From Pararhodobacter sp. (GTDB lineage Bacteria > Pseudomonadota > Alphaproteobacteria > Rhodobacterales > Rhodobacteraceae), in contig JAFIEG010000038.1 in NCBI GenBank assembly GCA_020832665.1, positions 1-40,539 of the forward strand: a stretch of 40,539 bases of DNA. The letters are read 5' to 3'. The translations under genes and the position numbers were made by a program. How positions within the stretch are numbered: position 1 is the stretch's first letter; every line of letters begins with the position of its first letter. Shown here piece after piece: positions 33,402-40,539 of this stretch. The notes under the pieces are model-generated. The model was not told the DNA's origin. It did not search any database and worked only from the letters and a program-made list of their open reading frames with translations.

Positions 33402-34409
33402 ATGCTTGCCAGACGTATCCTGACCCGGCTTCTGACCACGCTGGTCACGCTGCTTGGCGTGTCCATCGTGGTGTTCGTGGTCATCCGGGTGGTACCGGGC
33501 AACCCCATCGCCATGATGCTGCCGCCCGGCGCCACACAGGCCGATATCGACCGGCTGAACGCGCTTTACGGCTTTGACCGCTCGATACTCGCGCAGTACT
33601 TCATCTGGCTGGGCGGGGTGGTGCAGGGCGATTTCGGCACCTCCATCCAGACCCGCCAGCCGGTGCTCGACCTGGTGCTGCGGCGGCTGCCGGCCACGCT
33701 GGAACTGGCGATCATGGCGCTGGTCATCGCCGTGGCGCTGGGTGGTTTCCTGGCGCTGACCGGCACAAGGCTGCGCGGCACCGCCACCGAGGGTGCCATC
33801 GATGTGGGTAACGGCATGGCGCTGTCGATCCCCGATTTCCTGTGGGGGCTGGTGCTTATCCTGCTGTTCGGGGTGCTATGGCCGGTGTTCGACATTTCGG
33901 GCCGTGTCTCGCCCAGCCTGGTGCCCGAGTTCTACACCCGGTTCTTCCTTTTCGAGAGCGTGCTGCGCCTGCGCTTCGATCTGTGGCTCGATCTGGTGCG
34001 CCACATGCTGATGCCGGCGCTGGCGCTGGCCATCCCGCTGGCGGCGATCATCGGGCAGTTGCTCAAGCAAAGCCTGAAGGAAACCATGCATCTGGATTAC
34101 GTCACCCTGGCGCGCACCAAGGGCTATGGCGAGAACCATGTGATTGTGCGCGAGGCGCTGCGCAACGCGGTGCTGCCCACGCTGACCCTGATCGGCGTGC
34201 AGTTCACCTTTCTCATCGGCGGCACCGTGATCATCGAGCGGCTGTTTTCCTATGAGGGGCTGGGCAACATGGCCATCGACGCCGTGATCAACCGCGATCT
34301 GCCGCTCATTCAGGGCATCGTCATCGTCTTTGCGCTGCTCTTTACCGTGATCAATCTCATCGTCGATCTGCTCTATACCGTGCTGAACCCGAGGTTGCGC
34401 AATGCTTGA
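33402..34409 (+). CDS. ABC transporter permease, DppB type
   Basis: A 335-residue inner-membrane permease. The N-terminus RILTRLLTTLVTLLGVSIVV with the following RVVPGNP is standard for DppB/OppB. The EAA loop that docks the ATPase is near VTLARTKGYGENHVIVREAL, then RNAVLPTLTLIGVQFTFLIGG-like transmembrane part. Six helices are expected. It overlaps the next permease gene by 8 bp. Together they form the channel of a peptide-type importer. Confidence 0.92.
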   Translation: MLARRILTRLLTTLVTLLGVSIVVFVVIRVVPGNPIAMMLPPGATQADIDRLNALYGFDRSILAQYFIWLGGVVQGDFGTSIQTRQPVLDLVLRRLPATLELAIMALVIAVALGGFLALTGTRLRGTATEGAIDVGNGMALSIPDFLWGLVLILLFGVLWPVFDISGRVSPSLVPEFYTRFFLFESVLRLRFDLWLDLVRHMLMPALALAIPLAAIIGQLLKQSLKETMHLDYVTLARTKGYGENHVIVREALRNAVLPTLTLIGVQFTFLIGGTVIIERLFSYEGLGNMAIDAVINRDLPLIQGIVIVFALLFTVINLIVDLLYTVLNPRLRNA

Positions 34410-35253
34410 CGCGCGCGACATGGTCAAACGCCGGCTGGGGTTGCGGCTGTGGCTGTCGGGCGGTTGGCTGGTGCTGTTGCTGCTCGCGGCGCTGATGGCG
34501 CCGTGGATCGCCCCGCATGACCCGCTGGAGCAGGATCTTTTCACCTCGCGCCTGCCGCCCTTCTGGATGGCGGGTGCCGAGCCCGGCTACTGGCTGGGCA
34601 CCGACAGTTTGGGCCGCGATGTGCTCACCCGCATCATGTATGGCGCCCGCGTGGCGCTGATCGTCGCGCTTGTCGCCGGCACCGCCACGATGCTGATCGG
34701 GGCCGCGCTGGGGCTGATCGCGGGGTATTACCGGGGCTGGCCCGATATGGTGATCTCGCGGCTGATCGATATCTGGATGGCCTTCCCGCCGGTGCTGTTT
34801 GCCATCCTGCTGATCGCCGTTCTGGGCACCGGGCTGACCTCGGTGATCATCGCCATCATCGTCATCGACTGGACACGCTTTGCCCGCGTCGTGCGCGCCG
34901 AGGCGATGGCCCAGGGCGCGATGGATTATGTTGCCTCGGCGCAGGTGGCCGGGCAACGCCGGCTGGGCATCATGCTGCGCGAGATCCTGCCCAATGTGCT
35001 GCCCACCATCGTTGCGCTGCTGACGCTTGAGATGGGCATCGCCGTGATCGTCGAGGCGATATTGAGCTTCGTCAACCTGTCGATCTCCACCGATGATCCC
35101 ACCTGGGGCGGCATGATCGCCGAGGGTCGGACGTCGATCCATCAGGCGTGGTGGGTGCTGGTGTTCCCGCTGGCGGCGCTGTTTCTTACCGTCCTGTCCT
35201 TCAGCCAGCTCGGCGAGGGGCTGAAGGACCGCTTCGACCCGGTGCTGCGATGA
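34402..35253 (+). CDS. ABC transporter permease, DppC type
   Basis: A 283-residue permease. The DppC pattern includes APHDPLEQDLF, WLGTDSLGRDVLTRIMYGAR and the loop RVVRAEAMAQGAMDYVASAQ followed by REILPNVLPTIVALLTLEMG. It partners DppB; its start overlaps the dppB-type stop by 8 bp and its stop overlaps the ATPase start (ATGA), which shows translational coupling across the operon. Confidence 0.92.
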   Translation: MLDARDMVKRRLGLRLWLSGGWLVLLLLAALMAPWIAPHDPLEQDLFTSRLPPFWMAGAEPGYWLGTDSLGRDVLTRIMYGARVALIVALVAGTATMLIGAALGLIAGYYRGWPDMVISRLIDIWMAFPPVLFAILLIAVLGTGLTSVIIAIIVIDWTRFARVVRAEAMAQGAMDYVASAQVAGQRRLGIMLREILPNVLPTIVALLTLEMGIAVIVEAILSFVNLSISTDDPTWGGMIAEGRTSIHQAWWVLVFPLAALFLTVLSFSQLGEGLKDRFDPVLR

Positions 35254-36122
35254 GCGCGTTTCTGTCCATCCGCAACCTGTCGGCGGTGCTGAAGGGCGGC
35301 CCGCCCCTGCTGCGCTCGGTCTCGCTGGATGTGGCGGCAGGCGAGGTGCGCGGGCTGGTGGGCGAATCCGGCGCCGGCAAGTCGATGATCGGCAAGGCCG
35401 TGCTGGGCATATTGCCGCGCGCGGTCGAGGTGGTCGAGGGCGAGATCTGGCTCGACGGGGTGGATTTGCTACGCCTGAAACCCACCGAGCGCCGCCGCCG
35501 CATCGGTGCCACCGCGGCGCTCATTCCGCAAGACCCGATGACCGCGCTCAACCCCTCGCGGCGCATCGGGCCGCAGATCACCGACCGACTGGTGGATATC
35601 CTGGGCTGGCGCCGCGCCGCTGCTGACGCCCGCGCGCTGGAGCTGCTGGAACAGGTCCATATCCCCGACCCGGCGCGCGTCATGCGCGCTTATCCGCATG
35701 AGCTTTCGGGCGGCATGCGCCAGCGCGTGCTCATCGCCTCGGCCTTTGCCGCCGAGCCGAAGCTGATCGTCGCCGATGAACCCACCACGGCGCTGGATGT
35801 GACGGTGCAAAAGCAGATATTGCGGCTGATCGCACAGATGCAGGCGCGCCACGGCACGGCGCTGTTGTTCGTCACCCATGATCTGGGCGTGGTATCAAAA
35901 ATCTGTGGCACGCTTTCGGTGCTCTATGCCGGCAAGGTCGTCGAGGATGCAGATGTGCGCGATTTCTTCGCCGCGCCTGCCCATCCCTATTCGGCCGCGC
36001 TGCTGGCCGCCACGCCCCGCTACACCGATCCGAAAGCCGGGCTGAACCCGGTGCCCGCTTCGGTGATCAAGGCCGTGGATGCCGAGATCTCGGCATTCGA
36101 CAGGGGCTGGCGAAATGGTTGA
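35250..36122 (+). CDS. ABC transporter ATP-binding protein, DppD type, short C-terminus
   Basis: A 290-residue ATPase. Walker A GESGAGKS (38-45), signature LSGGMRQRV, Walker B LIVADEPTTALD and switch HDLGVV are all intact, so it should hydrolyse ATP. DppD proteins usually run to 320-330 residues with a cysteine-bearing tail (C-R-F-x-x-R-C type); here the chain ends soon after HPYSAALLAATPR and GLNPVP, without cysteines in that tail. The frame overlaps its neighbours (ATGA at the start; 8 bp at the end), so the short end looks genuine rather than a frameshift. Confidence 0.9.
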   Translation: MSAFLSIRNLSAVLKGGPPLLRSVSLDVAAGEVRGLVGESGAGKSMIGKAVLGILPRAVEVVEGEIWLDGVDLLRLKPTERRRRIGATAALIPQDPMTALNPSRRIGPQITDRLVDILGWRRAAADARALELLEQVHIPDPARVMRAYPHELSGGMRQRVLIASAFAAEPKLIVADEPTTALDVTVQKQILRLIAQMQARHGTALLFVTHDLGVVSKICGTLSVLYAGKVVEDADVRDFFAAPAHPYSAALLAATPRYTDPKAGLNPVPASVIKAVDAEISAFDRGWRNG

Positions 36123-36942
36123 GGCTGTGAAGCCCCCCCCCCTTTATCAGGTCAGCGATCTGCGCCTGTCATTTCCCGACATGGCGCGCAAATCCCTTTT
36201 CGGCGCGGCGCCGGGCATCGAGGTGCTGCACGGGTTGAGCTTTGACATCGCGCGTGGCGAGGTGCTGGGCATTGTCGGCGGTTCGGGCTCGGGCAAGACC
36301 ACGCTGGGCCGGGTGCTGGTGCGGCTGCTGCAACCCACGGGCGGGCAGCTGAAATTCGACGGGCAGGAGATAGGCGCGCTGGACGAGGCCGCGCTGCGCC
36401 CGCTGCGCCGGCGCTTCCAGATGATCTTTCAAGACCCGATGTCATCGCTCAATCCGCGCCGGCGGGTGGGCAGCATCATCGCCGCGCCGCTGAAGCTGCA
36501 CGGTTTTGATGCTGTCAGCCGGCGCGTGGACGAGGCGCTCGACCATGTCGGCCTGCCGCGCGCCTTTCGCCACCGCTACCCGCACGAGCTGTCTGGCGGC
36601 CAGCGCCAGCGCGTGGGCATCGCCCGGGCCATCGCCATGCAGCCCGAATTCATCCTCGCCGACGAGATCGTCTCGGGGCTGGATGTGTCGAGCCAGGCCA
36701 CGGTGCTGGCGCTGCTTGAGGACCTGGTGCGCGATCTGGGGCTGACGCTGGCCTTCATCAGCCATGATCTCAGCGTCATACGCCGGCTGTGTTCGCATAT
36801 CATGGTGCTCGAAAGCGGCCGGATCGTCGAGCACCGGCCCACCGATGCGCTGTTTGACAGCCCGCAATCCGATTACACCCGCACGCTGATCGACGCCATT
36901 CCGCTGCCCGATGTGGATGCGGACTGGATCAACCGCGACTGA
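36115..36942 (+). CDS. ABC transporter ATP-binding protein, DppF type
   Basis: A 275-residue ATPase, partner of the DppD-type protein. Walker A is GGSGSGKT (55-62), then QMIFQDPMSSLNPRRRVG, the signature LSGGQRQRVGIARAIA, Walker B FILADEIVSGLD (Ile in place of the usual Pro after DE) and SHDLSVI. ATG 36115 gives an 8-bp overlap with the previous gene; the earlier in-frame start at 36079 is less likely. A run of ten C (36133-36142) encodes Pro7-Pro9 and could slip. The gene ends convergently with, and 14 bp inside, the M20 amidase gene. Confidence 0.9.
   Translation: MVEAVKPPPLYQVSDLRLSFPDMARKSLFGAAPGIEVLHGLSFDIARGEVLGIVGGSGSGKTTLGRVLVRLLQPTGGQLKFDGQEIGALDEAALRPLRRRFQMIFQDPMSSLNPRRRVGSIIAAPLKLHGFDAVSRRVDEALDHVGLPRAFRHRYPHELSGGQRQRVGIARAIAMQPEFILADEIVSGLDVSSQATVLALLEDLVRDLGLTLAFISHDLSVIRRLCSHIMVLESGRIVEHRPTDALFDSPQSDYTRTLIDAIPLPDVDADWINRD
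36133..36142 (+). repeat. C10 homopolymer in the DppF-type ATPase gene
   Basis: Ten consecutive C lie 18 bp after the start codon, coding three prolines and the first base of Leu10. A change of one base would put the ATPase out of frame. Confidence 0.9.
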
Positions 36943-38182
36943 CCGGCAAGCGCGGCAGCAATTCCGCCAATGCCCTGACAGCGCTGGCCATGGTTTGCGG
37001 TGCGCAATACTCGGCCGGATTGTGGCTGACCCCGTCACGACAGGCCAGAAACAGCAAGGCCACCGGGCACAGATCGGCCATAGCCGAGGTGTCATGCGTC
37101 GCCCCCGATGGCAGGCGCAGCCCGCGCCCGCCAGTGGCGCGGATGGCCTGCACCAGCGCTTCCTGCAGCGCCTTGTCACAAGGCGTGGCCGGCTGGGCAT
37201 AGGTGCGCTGCATCGCGATCTCCAGCTTGCGCGCCTTTGCGATCTGTTGCGCCTGCGCGGTCAGGGCGATGCCGGCCTGTTCGCGGATGCTGTCTTCGGG
37301 CGCGCGGATTTCCACATTCATCTCGACACCGCCGGGCACCGCGTTCACCGCCCCCGGCAGCACTTTCAGTGTGCCGACCGTGGCCAGAAGCCCCTCGGTC
37401 TCTCTCGCGCGCGTTTCGACCTCCAGCACCAGCTCGGCCGCGGCGGCCAGTGCATCGCGGCGCATCTCCATCGGCATGGTGCCGGCATGGGCCGCCTGCC
37501 CTGTGAAGCTGACGCTGTGGCGCTCGATCCCGCAGATGGCGGTAACCACGCCCAGCGCCTCGGCCTCGGCCTCCAGCACCGGGCCCTGTTCGATATGGCA
37601 TTCGATCCAGCCCAGCACGCCGGCCGGGTCGCGCTTCAGGGCGGGTAGGGCATCGGGGTTCAGCCCGAAATCGCGCATCGCCTGCGCCAGGGTGATGCCG
37701 TCATCATCGGCCAGATCAAGCGCCGCCATGTCGAAAGTGCCGGCCAGCGCCCGTGGCCCCATCAGCGCGGTGGGAAAGCGCACGCCCTCTTCATCGGCAA
37801 AGGCCAGCACCTCGACGGCGAAGGGCAGTGCATGCTCGCCCAGCGCCTTGAGCGCCAGAACCGGCAGCACCACACCCATAGCGCCGTCATAGGCACCGCC
37901 CTGGCGCACGCTGTCATGATGCGAACCCATCAGCAGGGTTGGTGCGCCGGCGGGCCCCTCGCGGCGGCCGATCAGCGTGCCGGCATCGTCCATCGCAACC
38001 GCAAGCCCGGCGCTTTCCATCAACTCGGCCAGCAGCGGCAACACCGCTCGGTGCTCTTGAGTGAAGGGCAGGCGGGTAACGCCGGGGCCGGGCTCGGAAA
38101 TGGCGGCCAGCCGGTCGATCCAGCTTGCGGCCAATGCGCCCCAGTCGGTGTTGGCCCAGTCGGTGTTGGCGGTGTCACTCAT
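36929..38182 (-). CDS. M20-family Zn-dependent amidohydrolase (carbamoylase / allantoate amidohydrolase type)
   Basis: A 417-residue metallo-amidase of the hydantoinase/carbamoylase group. Expected ligands are visible: H88 and D90 in MGSHHDSV, D99 in GGAYDGAMG, E131-E132 in FADEEGVRF, the histidine of IECHIEQGPVLE and the late SHNPAEY. Such enzymes cleave N-carbamoyl amino acids, allantoate or ureidoglycine-like amides in the cytoplasm. ATG 38182 is used; it overlaps the DUF1028 stop by 8 bp, so the two are coupled. Residues 5-14 are a tandem ANTDW repeat caused by a 15-bp duplication. It is convergent with the ABC operon and probably acts on what that system imports. Confidence 0.9.
   Translation of the reverse strand: MSDTANTDWANTDWGALAASWIDRLAAISEPGPGVTRLPFTQEHRAVLPLLAELMESAGLAVAMDDAGTLIGRREGPAGAPTLLMGSHHDSVRQGGAYDGAMGVVLPVLALKALGEHALPFAVEVLAFADEEGVRFPTALMGPRALAGTFDMAALDLADDDGITLAQAMRDFGLNPDALPALKRDPAGVLGWIECHIEQGPVLEAEAEALGVVTAICGIERHSVSFTGQAAHAGTMPMEMRRDALAAAAELVLEVETRARETEGLLATVGTLKVLPGAVNAVPGGVEMNVEIRAPEDSIREQAGIALTAQAQQIAKARKLEIAMQRTYAQPATPCDKALQEALVQAIRATGGRGLRLPSGATHDTSAMADLCPVALLFLACRDGVSHNPAEYCAPQTMASAVRALAELLPRLPVSRG
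38140..38169. repeat. 15-bp tandem duplication in the amidase gene
   Basis: CCCAGTCGGTGTTGG occurs twice in direct succession (38140-38154, 38155-38169), adding five residues (ANTDW) to the amidase N-terminus while keeping frame. Confidence 0.9.
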
Positions 38183-38837
38183 GGCAGCGCGCCGGGTCGG
38201 TGCGAACGGGAAGGCCGGCCACCCAGCGGGCGTAATCGGGCTGGCGGGCGCGCTCAATCAGGCGCGACAGCGCCACCAGCGGCGCCTCGTCCCAGTCGAT
38301 GCGCAGATCGAGCGGCGGCTCGGTATCGCACAGGATCAACAGCGCCGCCGACAAGTTGCCGCGCCGGTCGCCGCCGGCGCGTTCGGCGGCCGTGAGCGCG
38401 GCCATCAGCCGGTCAACCATCAGCCCCTCGGTGCGCAGGAAGGTATCGCGCGCCTCATCCACCACCTCGGGGCCCTTGAGCGTGTTGCCCGCGACGATCA
38501 GATCCTCGCAGATGCTTTCGCCCTTCCAGTCGAAATTCTCGGCGCCGGTGAACACCCCCACCGTGCCCGACCGGCAGACAAGGCTCATCTGCCGCCAGCC
38601 GCGCCCGTCATCGAGGCCAGTCACCTGATCGACCACATGCTGGGCGTCCTGGTCCGAGCGCAACAGATCAAACGCCTGATCCGCCCAGATGGTCGAGGGC
38701 TTCTCGCCCTGCGTGGCGGCGATGCCGGTGCGCGAATCACCACGCAGCACCCAGCCGCCGACGCAAAGATTGCCGGTCATCGCGGCGCCGCCCATGAGCC
38801 CGGTGACCGGATCGCGCGCCAGAATCGACACTGTCAT
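38175..38837 (-). CDS. DUF1028 family protein (Ntn-hydrolase-like)
   Basis: A 220-residue DUF1028 protein. It starts MTVSILARDPVTGLMGGAAM, the family's typical opening, and has GIAATQGEK and DAQHVVDQVTGLDDGRGWRQ. The fold is Ntn-hydrolase-like, and members are found beside peptide transporters and amidases; the reaction is not established. ATG 38837 has GAAAGG 7 nt upstream; a TTG at 38843 is in frame. It is first in a two-gene operon with the M20 amidase and is divergent from a binding-protein gene, with a 16-bp palindrome between them. Confidence 0.85.
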   Translation of the reverse strand: MTVSILARDPVTGLMGGAAMTGNLCVGGWVLRGDSRTGIAATQGEKPSTIWADQAFDLLRSDQDAQHVVDQVTGLDDGRGWRQMSLVCRSGTVGVFTGAENFDWKGESICEDLIVAGNTLKGPEVVDEARDTFLRTEGLMVDRLMAALTAAERAGGDRRGNLSAALLILCDTEPPLDLRIDWDEAPLVALSRLIERARQPDYARWVAGLPVRTDPARCHE

Positions 38838-38892
38838 GCACAAACCTTTCTTCCATTCAGGGCAGGATCAAACGAATCCTTTTCCAAATTCG

Positions 38893-38908
38893 ATTTATCA
38901 TGATAAAT
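38893..38908. promoter_or_regulatory. Perfect 16-bp palindrome, candidate operator
   Basis: ATTTATCATGATAAAT is a perfect palindrome in the 104-bp gap between the divergent DUF1028-amidase operon and the binding-protein gene at 38942. It likely binds a dimeric regulator acting on both; the regulator is not in view. Confidence 0.6.
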
Positions 38909-38941
38909 AGCCGGAAGCGAGACCAACAGGGAGAATTTACC

Positions 38942-40513
38942 ATGCTGCCAATCCTTACCCGTCGCGGCGCCGGGCTGCTTGCCGCCACCTTCCTTGCCAC
39001 TTCGGCGCTGACCATGCCCCTGCAGGCACAGACCCCGCCGGGCGTGCTGGTCGTCGGCCAGATCGCCGAGCCGCAGGCGCTCGATCCGCATGCGGTGACC
39101 GCGGTGAACGATTTCCGCATTCTGATGAACATCTATGACGGGCTGGTGCGCTACGCGCCGGGCACGCTGGAGGCGGAGCCGGCGCTGGCCGAGGCCTGGG
39201 AAATCAGCGAGGACGGCACGGTCTATACCTTCACCCTGCGCGAGGGCATCACCTTCCACGATGGCAGCGAGTTCAACGCCGAGGCCGTGGTCTGGAATTT
39301 CGAGCGCATGCTCGATGAAGAACACCCCTACCACCACACCGGCCCGTTCCCGCTGTCCTTCTTCTTCTCGGCGATCGAGAATGTGGAAGCGCTGGATTCC
39401 CATGGCGTGCGCTTCACCCTGAACGAGCCCTATGCGCCCTTCCTTTCTAATCTGGCCTATCCCACCGGGCTGATCGTCTCGCCCGCGGCGGTGATGGAAC
39501 ATGGCGAGGAATTCGGGCGCAACCCCTCGGGCACCGGGGCGTTCCTGTTTCAGGAATGGCGCTCGAACGAGCGTGTGACGGTGGTGCGCAACCCCGATTA
39601 CTGGGATGGCGTGGCGGCATCCGAGGCGGTGATCTTCCGCCCCATCACAGATGCCAATACCCGCACCGCCGAGATGCTGGCCGGGGGTATCGACATCATG
39701 GTCGAGGTGCCGCCGGTGGCGCTGTCGCAATTCGACGGTCCCGGGTTTGAGCTGGTCGAGCAGGCCGGGCCGCATGTGTGGTTCCTTATCCTGAACGTCA
39801 AGGAGGGCCCGTTCAGTGATGTCCGCGTGCGTCAGGCGGCGAATTACGCGATCAACCGCGAGGCGCTGGTCAATGACGTGCTGGAAGGCACCGCCACCGT
39901 GGCCACCGGGCCCATCGCGCCGGCCTTCGCATGGGCCTATGCCGGGCTGGAGCCCTACCCCCATGACCCCGAGCGCGCGCGCGAATTGCTCGCCGAGGCC
40001 GGGGCCGAGGGCGCCTCGCTGACCTTCTATGTCACCGAGGGTGGCTCGGGGATGCTGGACCCGGTGCCGATGGGCACGGCGATTCAGGCCGATCTGGCCG
40101 CCGTGGGTTTTGATGTCACCATCGAGACTTATGAATGGAACACCTTCCTTGGCCGTGTGAACCCGGGGCTGGAGGGGCAGGCGGACATGGCGCAGATGGC
40201 CTGGATGACCAATGACCCCGACACGCTCCCCTTCCTGACCTTGCGCACCGAGGCGTGGCCCGACGCGGGCGGCTTCAACTCGGGCTATTACTCCAACCCC
40301 GAGGTCGATGCGCTGCTGGAGGCCGCGCGTGTCGAGACCGACCAGGACGAGCGCGCGCGCCTTTACCGCGAGATGCAGGAGATTGTGCGCGAGGATGCGC
40401 CCTGGGTGTTCGTGGCCAACTGGGTGCAGAATGCCGTGACCAATGACCGGGTGGAGAATTTCCAGCTGGAGCCCTCGTTCTTCCTGCTGCTTCGGGATGT
40501 GGTGAAGAACTGA
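38942..40513 (+). CDS. Second peptide/nickel-type ABC substrate-binding protein (family 5)
   Basis: A 523-residue DppA-family periplasmic protein. The signal peptide (MLPILTRRGAGLLAATFLAT start) is cleaved near LQAQ at about 30. Family segments are GLVRYAPGTLEAEPALAEAW, FTLREGITFHDGSEFNAEAV and GTGAFLFQEWRSNERVTVVR, then NPDYWDG. ATG 38942 has GGGAGAA upstream; the frame opens at 38900 inside the palindrome region. It is distinct from the binding protein at 31805 and no permease follows before the window ends, so it may begin another ABC operon to the right or serve the same permeases. Confidence 0.9.
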   Translation: MLPILTRRGAGLLAATFLATSALTMPLQAQTPPGVLVVGQIAEPQALDPHAVTAVNDFRILMNIYDGLVRYAPGTLEAEPALAEAWEISEDGTVYTFTLREGITFHDGSEFNAEAVVWNFERMLDEEHPYHHTGPFPLSFFFSAIENVEALDSHGVRFTLNEPYAPFLSNLAYPTGLIVSPAAVMEHGEEFGRNPSGTGAFLFQEWRSNERVTVVRNPDYWDGVAASEAVIFRPITDANTRTAEMLAGGIDIMVEVPPVALSQFDGPGFELVEQAGPHVWFLILNVKEGPFSDVRVRQAANYAINREALVNDVLEGTATVATGPIAPAFAWAYAGLEPYPHDPERARELLAEAGAEGASLTFYVTEGGSGMLDPVPMGTAIQADLAAVGFDVTIETYEWNTFLGRVNPGLEGQADMAQMAWMTNDPDTLPFLTLRTEAWPDAGGFNSGYYSNPEVDALLEAARVETDQDERARLYREMQEIVREDAPWVFVANWVQNAVTNDRVENFQLEPSFFLLLRDVVKN

Positions 40514-40539
40514 GACGGCGTTGAGGGGGGCTGTCGGCC

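Noticed and set aside
31847-33535. A 562-residue minus-strand frame opposite the ABC binding protein
   Set aside because: Antisense shadow rich in His/Arg/Gly; the plus strand carries a complete signal peptide and family motifs.

Overview
The window is about 64% GC by eye, densely packed and rich in solute transporters. Three TRAP systems, a peptide-type ABC importer, a short CspA-type cold-shock protein, a DUF2061 membrane protein and many LysR/IclR/GntR regulators all fit an alphaproteobacterium, most likely a member of the Rhodobacteraceae (Rhodobacterales) from a marine or saline setting. This is inferred from gene content and protein style, not from a marker gene. No rRNA, tRNA, phage, transposase or CRISPR array was seen.

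Layout. 1-711: a small beta-barrel outer-membrane protein. 1219-3593 (minus): LysR, DoxX and a two-domain VOC dioxygenase resembling the Bacillus catDE pair; the DoxX gene carries an in-frame TAA. 3805-9602 (plus): LysR, TAXI-type solute-binding protein, fused TRAP permease and a sulfatase/phosphonate-monoesterase-like hydrolase. 9607-11108: cold-shock gene and a stand-alone DUF1989 gene, surrounded by related intergenic repeats. 11109-13467 (minus): SulP anion transporter with a tandem UspA protein.

13691-21324: an IclR-centred catabolic block. On one side of iclR lie an acyl-CoA ligase and two crotonases; on the other a crotonase follows a DctPQM TRAP importer. Shared operator-like sequences occur before iclR and before dctP, so the block probably imports a carboxylic acid, activates it to a CoA thioester and processes it by beta-oxidation-type steps. 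21685-22927: DUF2061 and a divergent XRE regulator.

22891-30103: a GntR regulator divergent from a tightly coupled run of SRPBCC-like protein, DUF1445 hydro-lyase/D-glutamate-cyclase-like enzyme, DctP, DctQ, DctM and a kynureninase-like PLP enzyme, then an EamA exporter. This combination is the best candidate for an uncharacterised catabolic system. 30198-40513: a PYROXD2/phytoene-desaturase-like flavoprotein, a complete Dpp-type ABC importer (binding protein, two permeases, two ATPases), a convergent M20 carbamoylase-type amidase with a DUF1028 protein, and a second, divergent peptide-type binding protein at the right edge.

All functions are read from sequence motifs and family resemblance; substrates of the transporters are not determined by the sequence.
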